This document shows positions 7,903-12,964 of a stretch of 12,964 nucleotides of DNA, piece by piece. This DNA comes from DATLGD01 sp035540755 (GTDB lineage: Bacteria > Actinomycetota > Actinomycetes > Mycobacteriales > SCTD01): assembly GCA_035540755.1 (NCBI GenBank), contig DATLGD010000075.1, positions 1-12,964 on the forward strand, given 5' to 3'. Each line of letters begins with the position of its first letter. Positions within the stretch are counted from its first letter, which is position 1. Made by a program: the position numbers and the translations under genes. The notes below the pieces were generated by a model that ran no database searches, had not been told where the DNA came from, and worked only from the letters and a program-made list of their open reading frames with translations.

Positions 7903-8871
7903 TCAGGCGCCCGCCCGCACCGCCGCGTGCAGGGACTGCGGGGTGAGCGCGCCGAGCCGGCGCCCGGCGCCGTCGACGACGCCCACCCGGCCGCCGCGCG
8001 ACCGCAGGAGCAGGGCGAGTGCCTGGCCGAGGTCGGCGTCGGCGGGGACCTCGTGCTCGACCTCGCCGTCCCAGGGCTCGAGCGCGTCGAGGTCGATCGG
8101 GGTCACCGACAGCCGCTTCACCGCCCGGTCCGCGCCGACGAACTCGGCCACGTAGTCGGTGGCGGGCGAGCCGAGCACCGTCGCGGGGTCGGCGTGCTGC
8201 TCCAGGTGGCCGCCGTCGCGCATCACCGCGATCCGGTCGCCGAGGCGCACCGCCTCGTCGATGTCGTGCGTGACGAGGACGACCGTGGTGCCGAGCTCGC
8301 GCTGCACGCGCAGGAACTCTGTCTGCAGCCGCTCCCGTGCCACGGGGTCGACGGCGCTGAACGGCTCGTCCATGAGCAGCACCAGCGGGTCGGCGACCAG
8401 CGCCCGCGCGACGCCCACGCGCTGCCGCTGCCCGCCGGACAGCTCCGAGGGGTAGCGGCCGCCGTAGACGGACGGATCCAGACCGACCAGGTCCAGCAGC
8501 GCGTCGACCCGCTCGGCCCGCCGCCTGCGATCCCAGCCGAGCAGCGACGGGACGGTGCCCACGTTGCCGCGCACCGTCTGGTGCGGGAACAGGCCGACGT
8601 TCTGGATGACGTATCCCACCCGACGCCGCAGCTGCACCTTGTCGAGCTGCGCGACGTCGTCGCCGTCGAGCAGCACCCGCCCTCCGGTCGGCTCGACGAG
8701 ACGGTTGATCATCTTCATCGTGGTCGTCTTGCCGCAGCCGGACGGCCCGACGAGCACGCACAGCTCGCCCTTGCGGACCTCCAGGCTGAGGTCGTGCACC
8801 GCCGTCGTGCCGTCGGGATAGCGCTTGCGCACGCCGTCGAGCCGGATCGTGGGCTCGTCGCTAGCGTGCAC
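7903..8871 (-). CDS. Glycine betaine/choline/carnitine-type ABC transporter, ATP-binding protein
   Basis: Energises uptake of a quaternary amine (OpuCA/ProV-like family). The 322-residue protein has Walker A GPSGCGKTT (42-50), Q-loop Q90 in YVIQNVGLFPHQTV, signature LSGGQ (144-148), Walker B LLMDE (165-169) and switch His202. The NVGLFPH segment after the Q-loop is typical of the quaternary-amine importer family. After residue ~240 there is a single, probably degenerate CBS-like region (SRGGRVGVVDGAGRRLG), whereas OpuCA proteins often have a CBS pair used in osmosensing. GTG 8871 has the Shine-Dalgarno GAGGAGGAG 5 nt upstream (plus-strand 8877-8885), which lies inside the first codons of the divergent permease gene. 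The permeases and binding protein are on the other strand, so the importer is made from two divergent transcripts. Confidence 0.93.
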   Translation of the reverse strand: MHASDEPTIRLDGVRKRYPDGTTAVHDLSLEVRKGELCVLVGPSGCGKTTTMKMINRLVEPTGGRVLLDGDDVAQLDKVQLRRRVGYVIQNVGLFPHQTVRGNVGTVPSLLGWDRRRRAERVDALLDLVGLDPSVYGGRYPSELSGGQRQRVGVARALVADPLVLLMDEPFSAVDPVARERLQTEFLRVQRELGTTVVLVTHDIDEAVRLGDRIAVMRDGGHLEQHADPATVLGSPATDYVAEFVGADRAVKRLSVTPIDLDALEPWDGEVEHEVPADADLGQALALLLRSRGGRVGVVDGAGRRLGALTPQSLHAAVRAGA

Positions 8872-8873
8872 GG
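8862..8873 (+). promoter_or_regulatory. Candidate leaderless promoter (-10 TAGCGT) of the permease operon, inside the ATPase gene
   Basis: TAGCGT (8862-8867), 6 nt, then GTG 8874. The box lies in codons 2-4 of the ATPase gene read on the other strand. No Shine-Dalgarno precedes GTG 8874 on the plus strand. Confidence 0.45.
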
Positions 8874-9569
8874 GTGCTCCTCCTCGCCGATCGGTCGGGA
8901 CCGGTCCTCGCGCAGGACGAGTTCCCCAACCCCTGGGTCAGCGTCGACTACGTGCGGGACAACGCGGACGCCATCCTTGCCGCCACCCGCCAGCACGTCA
9001 CGCTGACCCTCGTCAGCGTGACGCTCGGGCTCGTGCTGGCTGTGCCGCTGGCTCTGCTGGCGCGCCGCTTCCGCCGGCTCGAGACGCCGGTCGTGGGCTT
9101 CACCGGGGTGCTCTACACGATCCCGTCGCTGGCCTTGTTCGCGGTGCTCGCGCCGGTCACCGGGCTGACCGCCACCACCGTCGTCATCGGCCTGACCGCG
9201 TACACGCTGCTGGTGCTCGTGCGGAACCTGCTGGCCGGGCTCGACGGCGTCTCCGAGGACGTGCGCGAGGCCGCCCGCGGCATGGGCGTCGGCCCCGTGC
9301 GGATGCTGCTGCGCGTCGAGCTGCCGCTCGCCCTGCCGACGGTGCTGGCCGGCCTGCGCATCGCCACGGTGTCGACCGTGGCGCTGGTGACGGTCGGCGT
9401 GGTCGTCGGCCACGGCGGTCTCGGGCAGCTGATCTTCTCCGGGTTCAACAACAACCTCTACCGGGCCGAGATCTTCACGGCCACCGCGGCCTGCGTGCTG
9501 CTCGCGCTCGCCGCGGACGCCCTCCTGCTGGGCCTCGAGCGCCTCGTCACCCCGTGGGCGCGCCGATGA
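8874..9569 (+). CDS. Quaternary-amine ABC transporter permease (first)
   Basis: One of two inner-membrane permeases of the betaine-type importer. It has 231 residues with about five to six helices (near 44-64, 72-96, 100-121, 150-175 and 195-222). The EAA loop that docks the ATPase is REAARGMGVGPVRMLLRVELPLALP, starting at residue 131, with the Gly and the final LP in place. VLYTIPSLALFAVLAP (79-94) is typical of the family. The 40 residues before the first helix are partly polar (FPNPWVSVDYVRDNADAIL). GTG 8874 is 2 nt from the ATPase start on the other strand; a later start would remove the polar lead but find no better signal. The stop overlaps the second permease as ATGA. Confidence 0.92.
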   Translation: MLLLADRSGPVLAQDEFPNPWVSVDYVRDNADAILAATRQHVTLTLVSVTLGLVLAVPLALLARRFRRLETPVVGFTGVLYTIPSLALFAVLAPVTGLTATTVVIGLTAYTLLVLVRNLLAGLDGVSEDVREAARGMGVGPVRMLLRVELPLALPTVLAGLRIATVSTVALVTVGVVVGHGGLGQLIFSGFNNNLYRAEIFTATAACVLLALAADALLLGLERLVTPWARR

Positions 9570-10270
9570 GCCTGGTCACCGACACCGGGCGCTGGCTCCT
9601 CGACGGCGCGCACTGGACCGGGCCGGACGGCGTCCCCGCCCGGCTGACCGAGCACCTGGTGCTGTCCGGAGCCTCCGTCCTGGTGGCCGCCGCGCTGGCG
9701 CTGCCGCTGGCCTTCTGGCTCGGTCACATCGGGCGCGGCGGCTTCGTCGTCGTCGGCCTCGCCAACGCCTCGCGGGCCGTGCCGACCTTCGCCGTCCTGA
9801 TCATCCTGGTCGCCACACCGGTCGGCTTCGGCGACCGCGCGACCGTCGTGGCCCTCGTGCTGTTCGCGATCCCGGCCATCCTCACCAACGCCTACACGGG
9901 GGTGCGCGACGTCGACCGGGACGCCCGCGCCGCCGCCGAGGGGATGGGGATGTCGGGGCTGCAGGTGCTGCGCCGGGTCGAGGCCCCGCTCGCCCTGCCG
10001 CTGGTGCTGGCCGGCCTCCGGACCGCCTCGGTGCAGGTCATCGCGACGGCGACGCTCGCCGCCTACGTGGGCGGGGGCGGGCTCGGGCGCTTCATCGCCG
10101 ACGGCTTCGGGCGTGCCGACCCGGCCATGACGGCGGCCGGGGGTGTGCTCGTCGCGGCGCTGGCGCTGCTCACCGAGGTCGTCCTGGGAGCGGTGCAGCG
10201 CCGGGCGACGCCGGGGCCGCGCGGGCGGCGTCCGGCGGTCGCGGTCGGCGTGCCTGCCGCGCAGGTGTGA
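9566..10270 (+). CDS. Quaternary-amine ABC transporter permease (second)
   Basis: Second permease of the same importer, 234 residues. The N-terminal motif HWTGPDGVPARLTEHL (16-31) is a hallmark of one permease class of betaine/choline importers. Helices are near 33-53, 58-87, 91-111, 140-165 and 185-207. The EAA-type loop reads ARAAAEGMGMSGLQVLRRVE starting at residue 120 and then APLALP. YVGGGGLGRFIADGFGRAD near the end is also typical. ATG 9566 overlaps the first permease stop by 4 nt, so the two are probably made in equal amounts and pair as a heterodimer. The C-terminal ~30 residues are Arg/Pro/Gly-rich and cytosolic. A 148-nt spacer with hairpins separates it from the binding-protein gene. 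Confidence 0.92.
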   Translation: MSLVTDTGRWLLDGAHWTGPDGVPARLTEHLVLSGASVLVAAALALPLAFWLGHIGRGGFVVVGLANASRAVPTFAVLIILVATPVGFGDRATVVALVLFAIPAILTNAYTGVRDVDRDARAAAEGMGMSGLQVLRRVEAPLALPLVLAGLRTASVQVIATATLAAYVGGGGLGRFIADGFGRADPAMTAAGGVLVAALALLTEVVLGAVQRRATPGPRGRRPAVAVGVPAAQV

Positions 10271-10418
10271 CCGCGCGGTCGCGCTGCGCAGCGTGATCTG
10301 ATCGTGCCTCCTCCCGGCGTGCACCGGGCGGTCGGGCTGTGGTGGGATCGCGTCGCGGGCTCGGCCCGCCGGACACGCGGCGCCACAGGGGCGCCGGGAC
10401 ACAGGAGGCGGACACCCG
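10271..10418 (+). promoter_or_regulatory. 148-nt intercistronic region with three potential hairpins before the binding-protein gene
   Basis: It holds a 12-bp palindrome CGCTGCGCAGCG (10282-10293), a hairpin GCGGGC-TCG-GCCCGC (10355-10369), and a hairpin CGGCGCC-ACAGG-GGCGCCG (10378-10396) lying directly before the Shine-Dalgarno AGGAGG (10403-10408). None has a U-tract. Such structures between permease and binding-protein genes can stabilise the downstream message so that more binding protein is made (inference). No clear promoter box is seen inside. Confidence 0.4.
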
Positions 10419-11408
10419 ATGCGCGCACCCCGGACCATGCTGCTCGCTGCTGCCCTGGCGCTGGTCGTCACCGGCTGCGGCACGAACAACGAGGAAGAGC
10501 TCGTGGGGCCCCAGTCCGAGGGCGGGGCGGAGCAGCAGGAGTCCTCGGGCAGCCCCGACGACCTCGTCGTGCTCGAGGACGACCGGGGGCTCCAGACCGT
10601 CGACAACGTCGTCCCGGTGGTGCAGGCCGAGGCGGCCACCGAGCCGCTGCGCGAGGCGCTCGACAAGGTGTCCGAGTCGCTGACCACCGAGGACCTCATC
10701 GCCATGAACCGCGCGGCCGACGTCGAGCGGCAGACGCCGCCGAACGTCGCCCGGGACTTCGCCGAGGAGAACGGCCTCACCGAGGGCCTCGACGGCGGCA
10801 CCGGCTCGCTGGTCATCGGCGCGGCGAACTTCAGCGAGAGCCAGATCCTCGCCAACCTGTACGCGATCGCCCTCGAGGCCGCCGGCTTCGACGCCGAGAT
10901 CCGCAACGTCACCAACCGCGAGGTCTACGGGCCGGCCCTGATGCGCGGCGAGATCACCGTCTTCCCCGAGTACGTGGGCACGTTCACCGAGTACCTCAAC
11001 AAGCAGCAGAACGGTCCGGACGCCGAGGCCGTCGCCAGCGGCGACCTGGACGCGACCATGCAGGCGCTGCGCCCGCTCGCCCAGCAGGTCGGCCTCGAGG
11101 TGCTCGAGCCGTCAGAGGCCGCCGACCAGAACGCCTTCGCCGTCACCCGCGAGTTCGCCGAGGAGAACGACCTCCGGACGCTGTCGGACCTCGCCGGCTA
11201 CGAGGGCGAGCTCGTCCTCGGCGGGCCGCCGGAGTGCCCGACCCGCCCGTTCTGCCAGCCCGGTCTCGAGCAGACCTACGGCATCGAGTTCGACGGCTTC
11301 GTCTCCCTCGACGCCGGAGGACCGCTGACCAAGACCGCGCTGCAGCAGGGCCGGATCCAGATCGGGCTGGTCTTCTCCTCCGACGGGTCCCTGTCCACGC
11401 TCGAGTAG
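10419..11408 (+). CDS. Betaine/choline-type substrate-binding lipoprotein with circularly permuted domain order
   Basis: Extracytoplasmic binding protein (OpuAC/ProX/OpuBC-like) of the adjacent importer, 329 residues. A signal peptide ends in lipobox VTGC with Cys20 as lipid anchor, followed by a Glu/Gln/Ser/Gly linker (21-46). Residues 47-123 (DDLVVLEDDRGLQ... NVVPVV ...LTTEDLIAMN... NVARDFAEENGL) match the segment normally at the C-terminus of this family. After a short linker, residues 130-329 match the usual start and middle: LVIGAANFSESQILANLY, FPEYVGTFTEYL, a GGPPECPTRPFC segment with two cysteines, DAGGPLTKTALQQG and finally GLVFSSDGSL. The family normally continues from that last motif into the segment found here at 47, so the halves are exchanged with nothing evidently missing. 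ATG 10419 follows AGGAGG by 10 nt. The exact ligand cannot be read from sequence. Confidence 0.92.
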   Translation: MRAPRTMLLAAALALVVTGCGTNNEEELVGPQSEGGAEQQESSGSPDDLVVLEDDRGLQTVDNVVPVVQAEAATEPLREALDKVSESLTTEDLIAMNRAADVERQTPPNVARDFAEENGLTEGLDGGTGSLVIGAANFSESQILANLYAIALEAAGFDAEIRNVTNREVYGPALMRGEITVFPEYVGTFTEYLNKQQNGPDAEAVASGDLDATMQALRPLAQQVGLEVLEPSEAADQNAFAVTREFAEENDLRTLSDLAGYEGELVLGGPPECPTRPFCQPGLEQTYGIEFDGFVSLDAGGPLTKTALQQGRIQIGLVFSSDGSLSTLE

Positions 11409-11412
11409 CTCG

Positions 11413-11991
11413 TCAGTGCAGCTGCTCGCCCGCCGTCACCTCGACGTCGAGCACGTTGCCGGGCGGGGCGAGCGGGCACGCCCAGGCCTCGTCGTGCGCG
11501 CAGCTGGGCGCGTAGAGGAAGTTGAGGTCGAGCACGAGCCGGCAGTCGGCGGTGCTGCCGAGGTCGGCGCCCTTGACGGTGTCGAGCAGGTAGCGCCCGC
11601 CGCCGTAGCTCGTGCCGCCGCTGGTGCGGTCGCGCACCGGCACCCACACACCGCCGCCGTAGGACGCGAGCCACCAGGCGTCGAGGTCGCCCCACGGCGT
11701 GCGCAGGACGCCGAGCCGCTCGAACGGCACGACGCCGTCGGTGCCGCTGGGCACCTCGATGCGCTGCCTGGGCGCGGCCTCGAGCGCGACCTCCGCGCGC
11801 CACTGCGGGTCGTAGGGCGCCACCGGCAGGTCGTACTGCGCGTCCGTCACCGGGGAGGCGGGGTGGGTCCGGAACAGCTCCTCGCGGCTCGCCACCCAGC
11901 CGGCGTGCGCCACCGGCGGGTACAGCTCGGTGCGGACCAGCTCGTACAGCGCAGCGGTTCGGCGGCGCCAGTCGAGGACGTCGAGGCTCAT
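11413..11991 (-). CDS. DUF1684 domain protein
   Basis: A 192-residue soluble protein of the DUF1684 family, for which I know no established function. The start MSLDVLDWRRRTAALYELVR is typical of the family and sets the choice of ATG 11991; an in-frame ATG at 12000 (adds MPP) and one at 12054 are less likely. Family-like blocks are the REELFRTHPASPV helix, PYDPQWR, a strand-rich middle (LGVLRTPWGDLDAWWLASYGG), SYGGGRYLLDTVKGADLG, and the C-terminal LVLDLNFLYAPSCAHDEAWACPLAPP. That last block holds two cysteines and an N-x-x-Y-x-P-S-C core that could bind a ligand or metal. The gene is convergent with the binding-protein gene, stops 4 nt apart, and divergent from the NYN gene (37 nt between starts). 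Confidence 0.82.
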   Translation of the reverse strand: MSLDVLDWRRRTAALYELVRTELYPPVAHAGWVASREELFRTHPASPVTDAQYDLPVAPYDPQWRAEVALEAAPRQRIEVPSGTDGVVPFERLGVLRTPWGDLDAWWLASYGGGVWVPVRDRTSGGTSYGGGRYLLDTVKGADLGSTADCRLVLDLNFLYAPSCAHDEAWACPLAPPGNVLDVEVTAGEQLH

Positions 11992-12015
11992 GGGCGGCAT
12001 CCTGCCCCGGCCCTC

Positions 12016-12028
12016 TAGGGTCGGCGCC
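12016..12028 (+). promoter_or_regulatory. Candidate leaderless promoter (-10 TAGGGT) of the NYN gene
   Basis: TAGGGT (12016-12021), 7 nt, then GTG 12029, with no Shine-Dalgarno. The box and spacing are identical to those before 7574. Confidence 0.55.
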
Positions 12029-12598
12029 GTGAGCACCGACGCGGGGCCCGTCACCTACCTGCTGATCGACGGCGAGAACCTCGACGCCACGCTGGGCGGG
12101 AACCTGCTCGGCCGCAAGCCGCACCCCGACGAGCGGCCGCGGTGGGAACGCGTCGTCGAGTTCGCTCGCCGCACCTGGGACCGCCCGGTCAAGGCGCTGT
12201 TCTTCATGAACGCCAGCGCCGGGACGCTGCCGATGGGCTTCGTCCAGGCGCTCAACGCCCTGGGCCTGCGGCCGGTGCCGCTGTCCGGGCCGCCCGGCGT
12301 CAAGGTGGTCGACGTCGGCATCCAGCGCATGATCGGCGCGATCGCCGACACCGACGGCTTCGTCATGCTGGGCAGCCACGACGGCGACTTCCTCGACGAG
12401 CTGTCCGGCCTGCTCGGTGGCGACCGCAAGGTGGGCCTGCTGGCGTTCCGCGAGTTCGTCAGCACCAGCTACGCGGCGCTGTCGGAGCGGGGGCTGCAGG
12501 TCTTCGACCTCGAGGACGACGCCCGCGCGTTCAACCAGCCCCTGCCGCGGCTGCGCATCATCGACCTCGACGCCTTCGACCCGACGGCGTTCCTGTAG
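12029..12598 (+). CDS. NYN-domain (PIN-like) putative ribonuclease
   Basis: A 189-residue protein with the NYN/PIN-like nuclease pattern: a first strand ending in the acidic motif YLLIDGENLD (10-19; D14, N17), KALFFMN (55-61), a VKVVDVGIQRMIGAI segment with Asp95 (91-105), and the strand-end motif VMLGSHDGDFLDEL (112-124) with S116, D118 and D120. These Asp residues would bind Mg2+ for RNA cleavage in the active family. KVGLLAFREFVS (134-145) is the usual next strand. No second domain is fused. GTG 12029 is preferred over the longer frame from 11930 because it has the leaderless promoter and begins just before the first strand. RNA target and cellular role are unknown. The gene stands alone and is followed by an inverted-repeat-rich spacer. 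Confidence 0.85.
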   Translation: MSTDAGPVTYLLIDGENLDATLGGNLLGRKPHPDERPRWERVVEFARRTWDRPVKALFFMNASAGTLPMGFVQALNALGLRPVPLSGPPGVKVVDVGIQRMIGAIADTDGFVMLGSHDGDFLDELSGLLGGDRKVGLLAFREFVSTSYAALSERGLQVFDLEDDARAFNQPLPRLRIIDLDAFDPTAFL

Positions 12599-12602
12599 CT
12601 GG

Positions 12603-12620
12603 GCGCGGGGGGCCCCGCGC
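12603..12620 (+). terminator. GC hairpin just after the NYN gene, possible terminator without U-tract
   Basis: GCGCGGGG (12603-12610) and CCCCGCGC (12613-12620) are exact reverse complements separated by GG, starting 4 nt after the stop. The folded loop would be a few nt wider. No T-run follows, so it could be a weak terminator, an mRNA-end stabiliser or chance. Confidence 0.35.
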
Positions 12621-12658
12621 TGCCCCTCGCCCGCTGCCCGCGGCGCGTCCCGCCCGCC

Positions 12659-12712
12659 GTGATCTCTGACGTCGCCTGGCGCCCCGGGCCGCCCCGCCCC
12701 GTCAGAGATCAC
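12659..12712. repeat. 13-bp perfect inverted repeat with 28-nt spacer
   Basis: GTGATCTCTGACG (12659-12671) and CGTCAGAGATCAC (12700-12712) are exact reverse complements around a 28-nt, almost pure G/C spacer that contains GCGCCCCGGGCC. The arms are much richer in A/T than their surroundings. The element is intergenic, 60 nt after the NYN stop. It could be a large stem-loop, a two-site operator or a dispersed intergenic repeat. Confidence 0.7.
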
Positions 12713-12726
12713 CGTCCAAGGACGGC

Positions 12727-12752
12727 TGTGGACGCCGGACGCTGCGTCCACA
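12727..12752. repeat. 9-bp perfect inverted repeat with 8-nt loop upstream of the last gene
   Basis: TGTGGACGC (12727-12735) and GCGTCCACA (12744-12752) pair exactly around CGGACGCT. It lies 51-76 nt before GTG 12803, a place that suits an operator or a terminator for upstream transcripts. No U-tract is present. Confidence 0.5.
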
Positions 12753-12802
12753 TCTGCGTCGCCGCCCCGGGGACACATGCCGTGACCTGCCACGCTCGCG
12801 CG

Positions 12803-12964
12803 GTGGACGACGACCTCGTGGCTCGGGCGCACGCCCGAGGTGGCCTGCTGCTGCCTGCGGAGGTCGGCGGGCTCGCGGCGGGGCGGCGCCGCGGGCTGAC
12901 CGTCGTCCAGCCCGGTGTGCTGGCGGCGCAGACCCAGCCGCTCGACGCCGCGGCGGTCGTCCGG
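12803..12964 (+). CDS. N-terminal fragment of an unidentified gene running off the right edge
   Basis: An open frame from GTG 12803 continues to the edge (54 codons) with the high G/C third-position use of the neighbours. It reads MDDDLVARAHARGGLLL at first, and then ...AAGRRRGLTVVQPGVLA. An early helix-turn-helix-like pattern followed by 'GLxVVQPGVLA' resembles the N-terminal wing region of DUF559/AbiEi-type proteins common in these bacteria, but the fragment is too short to decide. A CACGCT box 6 nt before the GTG is a weak match to the leaderless promoter pattern. The 204-nt intergenic region before it holds three inverted repeats. Confidence 0.5.
   Translation, partial: MDDDLVARAHARGGLLLPAEVGGLAAGRRRGLTVVQPGVLAAQTQPLDAAAVVR

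Noticed and set aside
11930..12028. Longer N-terminus of the NYN protein from 11930
   Set aside because: The added residues overlap the DUF1684 gene antisense and are Arg/Ser-rich; GTG 12029 with its TAGGGT box fits better.
11992..12054. Longer starts (12000 or 12054) for the DUF1684 gene
   Set aside because: Family-like sequence begins at MSLDVLDWRR; the 12054 start would run through the NYN gene's promoter and start codon and adds unconserved residues.

Overview
The window is very GC-rich (well above 70% by eye) chromosomal DNA with strong G/C third-position codon bias, many GTG starts and tight GTGA/ATGA gene overlaps. Together with the gene order hpt-ftsH-folE-folP-folB-folK-DUF3180 this points to an actinobacterium. 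The style of the proteins and promoters suggests Geodermatophilaceae (Blastococcus/Modestobacter/Geodermatophilus); that family-level guess is inference.

Layout. (1) 1-1413: the 5' part of a sensor histidine kinase gene leaves the left edge on the minus strand and is divergent from a six-helix membrane protein gene; a perfect 18-bp palindrome lies between them. (2) 1435-7870: a long plus-strand run of housekeeping genes: hpt (purine salvage), ftsH (membrane AAA+ zinc protease), the folate/pterin genes folE, folP, folB and folK with an NTF2-like gene between folP and folB, then a DUF3180 membrane protein and a small unknown protein. Most neighbours overlap by 4 bases or are separated by at most 10, so the fol genes look like one translationally coupled operon. 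(3) 7903-11408: a quaternary-amine (glycine betaine/choline/carnitine type) ABC importer, with the ATPase on the minus strand and two permeases plus a lipoprotein binding protein on the plus strand; the two divergent start codons are only 2 nt apart. (4) 11413-12964: a DUF1684 protein (minus), an NYN-domain putative nuclease (plus), a 204-nt intergenic region with three inverted repeats, and the first 54 codons of a gene running off the right edge.

The most unusual object is the importer's binding protein (10419-11408). Its sequence reads as a circular permutation of the usual family order: the segment normally at the C-terminus comes directly after the lipoprotein linker, and the normal N-terminal and middle segments follow, with the protein ending where the family usually continues into its C-terminal segment.

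Other points of interest are an ftsH ribosome-binding site whose Shine-Dalgarno is 22 nt from the ATG but separated from it by a perfect 6-bp hairpin; a GGAAC-N18-GTT (SigH/SigR-like) promoter candidate before ftsH; a folE gene whose conserved N-terminus extends upstream of its first ordinary start codon and may use CTG; and a repeated TANNNT box 6-7 nt before GTG start codons, suggesting that several genes here are leaderless. No tRNA, rRNA, CRISPR array, transposase or integrase was seen.
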